This document shows, piece by piece, positions 23,731 to 33,686 of a stretch of 64,000 bases of DNA. Position 1 is the first letter of the stretch, and each line of letters begins with the position of its first letter. Position numbers and translations under genes: made by a program. The DNA comes from Thinopyrum elongatum (Eukaryota; Streptophyta; Magnoliopsida; Poales; Poaceae). Under the pieces are notes generated by a model. The model did not search any database. It was not told where the DNA came from and worked only from the letters and a program-made list of their open reading frames with translations. The stretch lies in the NCBI GenBank assembly GCA_011799875.1, contig JAAAXO010000152.1:48705-112704 (forward strand), written 5' to 3'.

Positions 23731-24240
23731 TGTAAAACTGAATAGTGTCTTGACTGATTTCATTGATTCAGAGTCAGGAGTACATATAGGAACTGAATAC
23801 AGGCAGTTTACAGAGAACGTGCACACATATTGTGCATCCTGGGACAATTAACAATATGTGTGCACGTTCTCTGACTAAGTGTACACTTAAAAATGATGAA
23901 GTCACTGTTAAGTATAGTTGGGAGACTAAGTCATGTAAACGTGACAGCAATGTGTACACTTAACAATGATGAAGTCAAAGACGCGGAAAACATTAGGACA
24001 ATGTGATGTTTTATCCACAAAAATAATCATAAATAAAGAGTGTAAATTGCTAAAGACGTTGGAGCGAAATACATGGTAAAATAAGACATATGTTTTGTGT
24101 ATAGTACTTTTTGTGAATGCCGTGGCATTGCACGGACATTCAGCTAGTAGGTAGAAATTTTGATACAACAATTGGATACCCATAAACTATACTCCTATTT
24201 ACCCGGCAGGGACAACTAATGAACTGAAGCAAATATTCAC
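23731..24240 (-). mobile_element. Copia 5' LTR remnant and unassigned A/T-rich sequence
   Basis: The part next to the PBS (from 23731, TGTAAAACTG) should be LTR. It contains a perfect hairpin (23811-23873) and a direct repeat of GTGTACACTTAA plus AATGATGAAGTCA (about 23878 and 23951). The outer limit of the LTR was not found; the phrase GGCATTGCACGGACATTC at 24123 looks like the end of another repeat. No gene is seen. Confidence 0.4.
23811..23873. repeat. Perfect 23-bp inverted repeat with 17-nt loop
   Basis: Arms are 23811-23833 and 23851-23873; the left arm begins CAGAGAACGTGCACACA and the right arm is its exact reverse complement. The loop is 23834-23850. It lies within the presumed Copia LTR remnant. 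Confidence 0.9.
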
Positions 24241-24249
24241 TGAAATTCT

Positions 24250-25013
24250 TAAAAACAAATGGTTATGATTAATTCTAGCCCACTCCCGAGATCGATACAC
24301 ATATGAAGATTAAAGTTCCACTCAAAATTAAGATATTCATGTGGTTTGTCCACAAGAGAGTGATTCTCACAAAAGATAATTTACTCAAGCGAAGATGGGT
24401 AGGTACTCCACGATGTTGTTTTTGTAACAACGATGAAACGATTCAACACCTATTCATCGATTGCCCGCTTGCTAAGTTGCTTTGGCGTTCGATCCATATA
24501 GCCTTCAACATAACCCCTCCAGCCAGCATCGACATGTTATTTGGGACGTGGCTTGCTGGAGTGCAACAAGTGACTGCGGGACGTATTCGGATAGGAATAT
24601 GTGCATTACTTTGGGCTATATACAACTGCTGAAATGATATGATCTTTAACAGGCAAAATCTCATAAACTTTTTGCAGGTAATATACAGGGCTACAGCTTG
24701 GATCCGTTCGTGGTCGCCACTCACTCATACGGATTCCAGGGAGCATTTGGCTACTGGGTGCAACCGATGGGAGACGGTCGCACGGGTTATCTACAACCGA
24801 TTTGGATGGCGATCCAATAATAGGATAGGTGTTTAGTCATCTAGCCTTTTTATACCGCCGGTTGTGGCATTACTTTTTGTTCGTCTTTCTTACTCCTTTT
24901 GCGAGCTGTACCAAACTGCGTACTTTGTTTGGATTTTAATAAGATGGCTGTATGCATCGTCCTAATGCAGAGGCCGGGGGCTTGTTCCTCCTTTTCAAAA
25001 AAAAAAAAAAAAT
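24250..25013 (+). mobile_element. 5'-truncated LINE copy with poly(A) tail
   Basis: It carries the C-terminal end of LINE ORF2 (zf-RVT domain), a 3' UTR with the phrase ATGCAGAGGCCGGGGGC seen in other LINE tails of this window, and a poly(A) run at about 24999-25013. The left limit is approximate because no TSD was recognised. It inserted just downstream of the 3' end of the kinase-MSP gene, which reads the other way. Confidence 0.8.
24303..24836 (+). pseudogene. LINE ORF2 C-terminus (zf-RVT), one in-frame stop
   Basis: The frame reads VPLKIKIFMWFVHKRVILTK, then RRWVGTPRCCFCNNDETIQHLF and CPLAKLLWRSI: the zinc-binding RVT motif of plant LINE ORF2 (C-x2-C ... H ... C). The frame is broken by TGA at 24633 after WAIYNC, where relatives have Arg (CGA to TGA), and goes on as NDMIFNRQN to 24836. 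No RT domain is left. Confidence 0.8.
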
Positions 25014-25032
25014 GGGATACACAGAGGCCAGG

Positions 25033-26856
25033 TTACTCCAATGCAACATAAGCAATCGGCAGTACCATCTCGTCCACTGATGTGGCTTCCTCAAGGAAGT
25101 CCCAGGTGATCTCTTGGGATGTGAAATCCTTGCTCACCCTCGTGCTCTGCACAATCATCTTGTCGAGGCACTCCATATTTGGCCGCGCCTCTTCCTGTGC
25201 TCGCAGTGTCACAATGATGTTAGACCTGCAAAATGGTGGTATGATTCCTTCGCTTGGCCGTGGGCTGTACTTCCTTTTGTTGGTCCTTATGTTGAAGGCA
25301 ATGAATCTGTCCACCTTGTTGATTATCTGCAGGCAGCATGGTATGTTCTTCCTTGGTTTGAATGGGAAGCGGAGCTCCTGGGACGGATCGAGCTCAATAT
25401 CTCTGCAACCTGAGTTTCCCTGCATGTGCAAAAGGGATTTATTATGTCCGTGAAAAGATGATAGCTAGAGAGTTGAGCTATTAGTGTTACAAATCATTCC
25501 ATATAACTGGTTCATGAGGTGAGTACGACAGGCACCTGGCCTGTAAATGACTGGGTGTCTTTCTTTGACATCTCCATTTGAGCATCTATCTTGTGGAGTT
25601 CATCGATAATCGCCATTGTAGAAGGCCTATGCTTTCGTTCTTTCCCCACACAGCTCATTGCAATTTCAATGCATATCTTCACTCCCAGGAGATCTATTTC
25701 ATCCCATGCATAGTCGGCTGCTGCACGCATCCTTCTCCTCCAGTACTCTTGTACCTGCAAAATTGCAATGTAGGGTAACATCCAAGACATATATAATGTG
25801 TATGGGATAAGATTGCAAGAAAAAATTACTCTCTCAGTGAACTCTTGCCAAGGAGAGGACGGCGAGTCACAATAATTTCTGTAGCCCTTTGGTCCCGCCA
25901 TTAGGTAGAAAATTATAACACCCAGACTGAACACATCATTCTTCGGTGATATCGCGCCCTCGTGTATATATTCTGGTGCCATGAATCCTCTTTAGGATAT
26001 CATAAGCATTGGACAAGTAGTTAGCAATACAAGTACAACTTATGCTTATTGAACAACTATATATGCTACACATAAACCATCAACTTACAATGTTCCTTTC
26101 ATACGGCTGCTTGTTTGGTGGGTCTTTGATTGACCAAACAGTCGGGACAAACCAAAATCTGCGATTTTGGGAACCATGTCCTTACCCAACAATATGTTGT
26201 CCGGTTTTAAGTCCAGATGGTAAATATGTTGGCCTTCTCCACTACCTCTATGAAGGTAGTGTAGGCCCTCGCAGGTCCCTTTGATTATGTTGTATGTTGT
26301 TGCCCAATCATGTATGCAAGAATCATCTGCCCAGGGAAAAAAGATTATGTATTCAGCAGACACAAAAGAGAATAGCTGAACTAATGGTAGACCACCATCA
26401 TACCAGAAATATGGTTGGCAAGACTTCCTTCCGACATGTATTCGAAGCAGAGAGCTCGGTCTATAACTTGAGAAAAGACAAGTTGTCCGCCGTAATCAGT
26501 ATGCTTATGTTTTATCTCATAGCAGTAGCCAATCAGCCGTATAATATTTTCATGCTGGACCTTCATAAGTTGACGAAATTCATTTGCAAAACTCTCATCA
26601 TCAATTCCATTCATGAGATAAAGTTTTTTCACAGCAATTTCATGCCCATTGAGCACTCCCTGTGAATTAATATGGAACACACATGTACTATTAGCAGTAA
26701 GCCAGTAGTAGGTGGCCGAAATCTACAGAAAACTCATAAACATACCCTGTAAACTTCTCCATAGCCGCCACTTCCAATTTTGAGCTCCTTGGAAAATTGG
26801 TTTGTAATATTTTCTAGCAAATGCAATGTGAGATCTGTCACCTCTAGCGAAGACAT
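25033..26856 (-). CDS. Non-RD protein kinase with C-terminal major sperm protein (MSP) domain
   Basis: Six exons fit on the minus strand: 26856-26746, 26659-26404, 26326-26089, 25989-25830, 25754-25536 and 25419-25033. All have GT/AG borders with matching phases, and together give 456 aa with no stop. Kinase features: glycine loop GSGGYGEVY (residues 28-36), Lys48 in AVKK, catalytic HLDLKPDN (159-166, HLD rather than HRD, so non-RD), DFG 179-181, APEY 206-209. The last exon (329-456) is an MSP domain: ELDPSQELRFPFKP, LQIINKVDRFIAFNI, YSPRPSEGIIPP. No signal peptide or membrane segment is seen, so it is likely cytoplasmic. Kinase-MSP proteins are known from wheat (Snn3-D1; the Sm1 NLR also carries a kinase and an MSP). 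A defence role here is inferred. Confidence 0.88.
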
Positions 26857-27497
26857 TATCTCCAAACAGGGTTATCTTCTACGCCGGTCTTCTGAATCAG
26901 GACAGCCTTGAGTAAGACAAGATCGCGATTTTAATATTCACAAAGGTAAGCTGTCTCTTTGTGTCAGAATTTTAAACCAATGCGGTATTTACCCAAGTAT
27001 TACAACCGTATACACCGAAAAACCATATTTACAAAACCAAGTAAACCAAATGCACACGCTTAATTACCCTTCAGAGGAAGTTTTCTTAGTTCTTTTGAGT
27101 TGCTTGTTCGTGCTCACAAAAAAAGAAAGAAAGAAGAGTTGATGGTTCATGAGATGTTGTTAATCTCCCAAACTTGTTTCGTTCCTGTCCATAAAGTCGG
27201 TGTAAGATCTTTTGTGACTTTCAATAAAAGACCTAGTGCCTTTTTATCTTAAGAAAAATAAATCAAAGATTACATGTGTATCCATAGCCTAAAAATTAAC
27301 TAGATCAGTCTAAAACTAGAAAAAGAACGGCAAGTAATGTCAAATGAGATGGCAAAAAAAAAAATTCGGGGGTGTAAGTAATGATTACGCAATATGTTTG
27401 GTTGTACAAATATTTTTTTTCTTTCACAACAACATTGATTTTGTTTTAGACCAGCGGTTCCGCGTAACTGGACTTCTGCCTCATGAAAATCTGGCAT
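26857..27497. other. 5' flank of the kinase-MSP gene
   Basis: Upstream on the minus strand lies a possible 5' UTR (26857-26940) with an acceptor-like TTCAG. No TATA box could be placed with confidence. 27170-27260 contains the phrase CTTTCAATAAAAGACCTAGTGCC, which resembles a LINE 3' UTR end on the plus strand. No coding region is seen. Confidence 0.4.
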
Positions 27498-27545
27498 TTT
27501 TTTCGAAAAGGAGGGTAAATTCCCGGCCTCTGCATTGATTGATGC
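27498..27545 (-). mobile_element. Short LINE 3' tail
   Basis: On the minus strand this reads ATGCAGAGGCCGGGAATTT followed by CCTCCTTTTCGAAAAAAA, matching the conserved end of the LINE at 25.0 kb. Only the tail is recognisable. Confidence 0.55.
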
Positions 27546-27550
27546 ACACA

Positions 27551-28315
27551 ACCATGCGAATTTGGTATGGTGACATGGACAACTCTCTTTTATGCACTAC
27601 ATTAGGGGGGGGGGGGGGGGGGATCCTTCAAAATCAGACAGATTTCTCAAAACAAAAAAAATCAGTGCGTGGGAACTCACAAGTGGAGAGGAAGAGGTAT
27701 TAACTTGTTATATGCAAAAAGGTAAGTAGAAAAGATCGAAAGTATGGCATCTCATAACTAGTTTGCATCTTATAACTAGTTTTCATGACAACAGTACATT
27801 TGGCGTGCATGAAAAAGTAGAAGAGACTGGTATGCAGGAGTTGTAGCACTTGAACTGACCTGGAGGCTGGAGACTAAGGTGCCCCAGCACCAGCAGGGAA
27901 GGCGATGGAAGAAGGTTGCAGGGGGTGGTGGATCTAGGGCTGGGCAGTTTGCTAATGCTAATTGTAATAAGGAAGGGTTTGGGAGTGAGGTGCATTCACC
28001 CAGACCAAAAAAGTGCTCTACGCCCATTAATTAATGCACCGCGTGGCGCGTGCTGTGCTTTTTGACTCAATTTGAAAGCCAGTCTGAAACCGGGCAGTGG
28101 CTGCACGCCGACCAAGTGTGAAAAGTGGGGTGTTCATTGGATCCTACTGTCCTAGCAAGTAGGACGGCCACATGGCATGCCATTTAGCTATAGAATTTAA
28201 ACATGGACATCACGGCACGGCAAAGAAAAGAAACAGCTTCGCTAGGTTGGCCCTCCGAGCCTTCGCTAGGTGCGCAACATAAAGCAACGTAGCTAGCCAT
28301 AAAAAAGGTACTCCT
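27551..28315. other. Unassigned intergenic sequence
   Basis: It contains a G17-type homopolymer at about 27606 and no recognised gene; the 83-codon minus frame at 27776-28027 has no known motif. The direct repeat CATCT(C/T)ATAACTAGTTT(G/T)CAT at 27750-27785 is local. Confidence 0.4.
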
Positions 28316-28500
28316 TTTTTCGACAAAGGAAATATATTAATATCGCGGAGATATCAATTACACCCAGCCTCTGCAACAACGCAATACCCTAATGGCACTA
28401 CGGATGCACACAGCTAATAAAAGAAGAAGAAGCTAAAAAAGAAAAAGTCCCGCTACAGTGATCTAGTCCTTGAAGCAGCAGTACAAACACCACCAACACA
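28316..28500 (-). mobile_element. LINE 3' end fragment
   Basis: Starts with a T-run (the tail on the minus strand), then CGACAAAGGAAATATATTAATATC and CACCCAGCCTCTGCAACAACGC, wording typical of Triticeae LINE 3' ends. No ORF2 remains. Confidence 0.5.
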
Positions 28501-28506
28501 GCACCT

Positions 28507-28853
28507 GAAGTCCAAATTCTCCAAAAGCGATGCCTCCAAGAAGGAAACAGTGCACAAGCGCCGTCATCGCCCGATCATAGATCATAGATTTTTACCCTGA
28601 AGAAAGTCCACGCTCTCAAAACAATGCCTTCAAAAAGGCCATTGCCAAGCACAATCAATTAAGGTCAGACCTTGGATTTTCACCCTAAAAGGTAAGACCT
28701 TGAACTTCTTCTGTGCTGTGCGATCAGGGCCTGGGTTTTGAGATCCTTCACAGAAAGACCAAGGGGATCAAATTCAATGGAAACTTGGTGGTCAGTTCTA
28801 AAGTGGCGAACAGAAATAAGGTTTTTGACTAGGGAAGGAGCAACAATTGACGA
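28507..28853 (-). mobile_element. Second copy of a Copia pol segment
   Basis: This stretch repeats 21478-21850 (minus strand, pre-integrase to integrase part) with few differences, including the shared internal deletion joint around CAAAAAGGC. The right end stops at CAACAA, 28851. The shared joint means it is a duplication of the same deleted copy or of a family of identical deletion derivatives. Confidence 0.8.
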
Positions 28854-29518
28854 GGTAGGGAGGGGAATGGGGATTAGGGTTCGTCCGAGGCGGTCGTGGG
28901 GAGGCTATGTAGCCACCCAGGGCGCTGCAGCGACGGCGGTGTCAAGCATCACCCGACGCATCGCGTCTGTGCGCCCGGCGGTGCTAACACGGAGGCGTGA
29001 TGTAGGGGATGACGATGGTGGGCTGGGCCGGCTCCTGTGCGCTTAGAGCCCAACAGCACAGTGGGGCATTTCTGTTTTTCCTGTTCTTTTTTCTGCTACA
29101 GGTTTTACCTTCTATTTTCTATTTAATTGAGCCACCAAATGGTTTTAGTTGTTGATAAAACTTTGCTCATAAATACTTTGCAATATTCTGGTGCTGCACA
29201 AAAAAAATTCAGAGCATTTGCAAATACTTAAGTTTATGTTTGAATTTAAATGGCCATCATAAGTGTTGCTGGACTTGTTTGAATATTGCTAGAGTCATTT
29301 TGGAATTCCAAATAGGTTTGGTTTCTGAATGACAATTATTTAGGGATTTTATGAAATGCTTCCAACATTTTTGTTTCCCTGTTTGAAGAAATAATTTTCT
29401 GACTTGCATTTGAATTTGAATTTGAAATGGATTTGAAACTAAGCGGCAATTAGCATAACAAACATGATGACTTGGCAACTTTATTAGATAGCAACAGTAG
29501 CTTAATTACATGGGGTGT
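28854..29518 (-). mobile_element. LTR-like fragment similar to 1-1977
   Basis: It has the same order of features as 1250-1977: a G-rich stretch with GGGATTAGGGTTCGTCCGAGG, a GGCC-rich turn, a T-rich stretch, and an end in ATGGGGTGTT. The right end abuts the MSP fragment exactly. No gene. Confidence 0.45.
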
Positions 29519-29712
29519 TTCAATAACTCCAGTGTTTGGCTGTGTACAGTACTTCCGTTTGTTGGCCTTTATACCAAATGCAATGAAGCCATCTGTCATG
29601 TTGGTTAGCTGCAGGGAAGATGATACATCCTTCCTTGACTCGAATAGAAAGCGCAACTCCTGGGATGGATCGACCGGAATAACACTGGAGCCAGAGCTGA
29701 GAGTTGTGTTTT
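29519..29712 (-). pseudogene. Orphan MSP-domain exon fragment
   Basis: The minus strand encodes SSVIPVDPSQELRFLFESRK, DVSSSLQLTNMTDGFIAFGI and KYCTQPNTGVIE, clearly parallel to the MSP exon of the kinase-MSP gene at 25.0-25.4 kb (ELDPSQELRFPF, KVDRFIAFNI, YSPRPSEGII). The C-terminal half is cut at 29518 by LTR-like sequence, and no kinase exons lie upstream. It is the remnant of a second MSP gene, 4 kb from the intact one and in the same orientation. Confidence 0.85.
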
Positions 29713-29837
29713 TTTTAATCCCTTAGAGTTGTGGTTTTTTGTTACCTCAGCCTCAAATATTATGTATTTGCGCAATTTTCTCAAAGTTCAAAAGAACACA
29801 TCGAACAAAAGGCAAACTTGCAAACTGAAATGATCCA

Positions 29838-30236
29838 GTGGATGCCAACATTCACAAGCAAATCAAATGGCAAGGGAGATTGATTGAGAAATACACTAGA
29901 GTTTACTATCAGGCTCCCCGGCGGCATCGGAAGCGCTCCGGCAAGCCTCGCTTCCATCGTTCTCCTAGCCAGCAAGTCGGTATGATCGAATCCGACTTGC
30001 TTCTCCCTCTTCTGGAATCATGCTCGGATGAGGAGAGCTACATGAGCCAGGCTTCCATGGCGGAGGTCTTCATCACTGGAACGCCACCGCCGCAGCCCAG
30101 CACGCACATTGGTGCAGCGGACGATCCGTCTGCTGCAGCTCAGAATACCACGGCGGGTGGCGCTCAGCTCACTGCGGAACAACATCTCCCTGCGGAGGCG
30201 CTCCTTCACACCCCATCACGGGCACTACCCCCGTAG
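29838..30236 (+). pseudogene. Gypsy C gag N-terminal fragment
   Basis: The open frame contains RHRKRSGKPRFHRSP and LLPLLESCSDEESYMSQ, followed by a Pro/Ala-rich tract. Further gag-like text continues in shifting frames to about 31440 (for example EAVRQANLAERDR). No zinc knuckle or capsid core could be confirmed. Confidence 0.5.
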
Positions 30237-31517
30237 ACATAGCCATGGAGGCGGTGCGCCAGGCGAATCTGGCGGAGCGCGACCGACAGGCACGGTTGGA
30301 GCCCGATCTCGAGGTGTGAGAGTGGGAGTTAGCTGAAGGCAGTCAACATCGCCATCAGCCTTCTCCGTATCTAATCCGTCATGGTCGGGATGTTCACAAC
30401 TCCCTTGCGGCAGGGGGTGCAGGTGATTTTTGAGTTTTTTGCACTCCTGTTCAAAATGTAATGGCTGCTACGAGATTGGCAGATTCCATGCGGCGGCCGC
30501 AGCACAGGGCCATGGCTGACATTATTCGCCATGTGGCAATCCTATTGCGAACGGCGATGGTGCAGAACGAGGTGATCTCCCAGTCTTGAGACCGACTGGC
30601 GTCCAAGAGTCGGGTGGCTGGGGGAACCCAGAGTCGAGCCCCGACAGTCGGATCATCGCAGCCCCGTCGACATGTAGATCGCCGGGCGGACAGCCGGGCC
30701 AGGGCTGACCGTTCTTCTTCGCCACGTCGCCAAGAGGTTTCACCCTGGCAGACGGAGAGCTACGATGGGGAACTATGCATGGTTGGCGCCACAGAAGATC
30801 ACCGAACTGACCACCTGTCGGATGTCATCATCGCCACTGGGGCCCCGCCGCCGCAGCTCCGACTTCACAGCAACAAAACAATCCGAGGCCATCCCACGGA
30901 CACGCCGGAGAAGAGCCGACTACCACAACCATTGCCGCGACCCCAACATCGCTCAACACCATCGTCGTTGCCACAGAAGCCTTGACGTCAACAGCGCCAT
31001 CTTCCACTGATCCAGCATGCTGACCCCTACACCGCTCCCCTCTGTCGTTGTTGCCACAGAAGCCCTGACACCACCACCTCCATGCACCCTCCGTCTGGTG
31101 GCAACTCCAAGGATGATGCCCCCAAAAGGGTGGCGTGACGCAGGGTGCCATCATCGTCTGATCCCGGGGAGATATGAGGTTTCCCTCGGAGTTGTTCGGG
31201 AGGTAGGACGGCACCACACCTCAGCGACGTCTCCAAGAAGAAAAGTGGCGCCCGAAGGTGTCGCCGTCACCTGCCCTTGCCATTAGCGAGAGGCGGAGTT
31301 TTCACCCGGCGTTGCCACGCTGCCCGTCCGAGCCTCATGACCGGCCGGACCACTGCACTGCCTCGCGCCTCATCCTCAGCCACCAGCAGGCATCCAACCG
31401 ACAAGCCCCGCTCAAGACCGACGGCCGTAAACTGAACTAGGCTGCTATGATCTGCTACAGTACACATGAGATTTTTTTGGGTCTAGTCATGAGGAGCTGC
31501 ACCACTACGGCGAAGGA

Positions 31518-31990
31518 GTCGGCTGATGGGCACACCTCGCGTCTACGGAGTCGGCCTCACCGTTGGGTGTTCTCACCCTCGGCTGATCCCGCTGTTCCTG
31601 CCCTTCGGGTGAACGGTGCTGGGTCTCTTTACTTTTCAGAAATTCCATGAGTCCATCAAGACCTCACTGTGACGAACAAGAGGACGTGCTCAGTCCGGCT
31701 TCCACTTGGATACAGCCAACTAATGAAGGACTTGGGGTGCGCACAAGCAGGCCGGGAGTCAGCCCGTCAGTCGGCTGATGGGCACACCTCGCGTGCACGG
31801 AGTCGGCCTCACCGTTGGGTGTTCCACCCCTCGGTTGATCCCGCTGTTCCTGCCCTTCGGGTGAATGGTGCTGGGTCTCTTTACTTTTCAGAAATTCCAT
31901 GAGTCCATTAAGACCTCGCTGTGAGGAACAAGACGGCGCGCTCAGTCCGGCTTCCACTCGGACACAGCCAACTCTTGAAGGACTCGGGGG
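31518..31990 (+). repeat. Direct repeat of a ~220-bp unit in Gypsy C
   Basis: Units 31518-31737 and 31771-31990 both begin CTGATGGGCACACCTCGCGT and both contain TTACTTTTCAGAAATTCCATG and the Pro-rich CCGCTGTTCCTGCCCTTCGGG. The second unit leads directly into the polypurine tract, the first into a 33-bp spacer. Confidence 0.85.
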
Positions 31991-31994
31991 CTAC

Positions 31995-32441
31995 TGACGA
32001 TGCCATGACCCCGGGGTGCACCAGCAGGCCGGGAGTCGGCCCGTCAGTCACGGGGTGGCCCAAGCCCACGACTTGGCCCATGATGCACGCCCGGGGTGCA
32101 TCATCAAGGCTTAGTGTCCAAGAAGGCCCACCCCACGAGATCCGGTGTAATCCCGCGAGAATAGGCTATATCCTATTGCCCCGAAGACGTGTAAACCCTA
32201 ACCTTGTCCCCCTATATATGGCAAGGCAGGGCCCCATCTCTACGACTCATCCCATACCTATTGTACACAAAATCCTAGCTCTCATACGAGGCTAGAACCC
32301 CATTATACATCAGAGCAGGAGTAGTGTGTTACCTTGATCGTGAGGGCCCGAATCAAGGTAACTTGCCTCGTGTGAATCCCATCTGGGCAAGCAGCTACAT
32401 GCCTCACCCCATATGATTACTGCCTGGATCCTGAACCGACA
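31995..32441 (+). mobile_element. Gypsy C 3' LTR (447 bp)
   Basis: It follows a polypurine tract, begins TGACGATGCC, contains CTATATATGG at 32212-32221 as a TATA-like box, and ends CCGACA. A related LTR lies at 40946-41429. No TSD can be tested because the partner LTR is missing. Confidence 0.65.
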
Positions 32442-33686
32442 CGAAATAATACGTTATCCAACATACCAATTGCCAACGTAGACATATCAATAATAACTTG
32501 TTCATTTCCTTACTAAGCAGAAAGCAATTTGGCGAACTATCTAACTTCATGTTCAAATAATCATTTAGTTTTTTATCCAAACTTTTAATACCACCAAATA
32601 TTATACGATTTTGGTAAAACAAAAACTGCATAATGTCACTTATAAACAATAAGCTAGCTCTCGGATGGAACTTTAGTTTCACATATTGATCTAAAACAAC
32701 TTTTTTTTGCGAGTTGATGTAACAAAACTTAAAAACCACCAGTTGGCTTGGAGTATATTTCAGTGTACTTATATCTAATATAAGTAAATCAGTACAAATG
32801 ACCGGCCGGCTCACAATTATTTCAACTTTAATTTGATATCCAACTAAGAGCACTGACGAAGTAACGACCGACTCGATACTTCCCCATTCTAGAGGTGGTG
32901 GACTTCCTAGGATGTGTGTGGTGCGATGAGCAGTATAGCATGAACTATATGTATGCATGACATATTTTTCGAAAATTTCTTTTTATTAATCATTACACAA
33001 AACGACGCCCGCGCATGTCGCGGCCACTCTACTAGTTATGTGAGTAAAAAGGATAAAAAACGAGTCGGAAAGAAAAAAGCGTAGATTCTCTTTAAAAAAG
33101 GCATAGATTCAGCCGGCCGGGCGGATCGAATCGAATCGTTTCCCATTCCTCTTTAGCCGTCGCTGTACACGCGAGATTTTTGGGTCTTGTCCAGAGGAGC
33201 TGCACCACTACGGCTGGTATGTCATCAGGACCCATGGATGAGTGCGTCGGTGCCTGGGAAAGCAACCGTGTTACTGACTTGACCGCCGCGCACATGCAGT
33301 CTGTCAATATGCAATCGGCCCAAGAATCTTGTGGGTGTCGCGAACTGCTTTTACTGCACACTCTCACGAATCTATTCTATTCTATGGGCGGCGCGGTTTT
33401 CCATCAAGGCCTCGTTCCGCAGTGCTTTGGTTTTAGAGTTAATTTCATTTTTTATCCCCATGTTCCACGTTTTTGACAGATTTTACCTCTTTTTGAGAAA
33501 ATTCTCAATTTATACCCCATTGATCATCTCTGGGCTACATGTTATCCCTAACAGGATTTTCCTCGGCGTAATCGGGCTGCGTGCACGGCGGACGCGAGGC
33601 GTGGCGCTGACGGTAGGGTACGGTGCCGGCGCGGAGCCGGATGGAGGCAGCATCGGGAGGTAGACATTGTAGTTGAGGTAGCCATC
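32442..33686. other. Intergenic sequence with duplicated promoter-like block
   Basis: 32442-33110 is A/T-rich; a 184-codon minus frame across 32404-32958 has no known motif and overlaps the LTR end. 33165-33420 is a block partly repeated at 31444-31510 (GAGGAGCTGCACCACTACGG) and at 56040-56175 (CGCACATGCAGTCTGTC and CTATTCTATTCTATGGGCGGCGC). It lies 270 bp upstream of the WAK-like ORF. Confidence 0.6.

Larger units (their letters stand above)
29830..32441 (+). mobile_element. Gypsy C, internally deleted, with 3' LTR
   Basis: It contains degraded gag-like sequence (29838-31440), a duplicated 3' non-coding block (31518-31990), a polypurine tract (CTCGGGGGCTAC) and an LTR at 31995-32441. All pol domains are gone. 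The 5' LTR is not found. The phrase MSQASMAEVFITGTPPPQP in the gag part is characteristic of a Triticeae Gypsy group. The LTR begins TGACGATGCC and ends ACCGACA. Confidence 0.65.

Noticed and set aside
32404..32958. 184-codon minus frame
   Set aside because: A/T-rich, overlaps the end of an LTR, no motif; could not be distinguished from chance.
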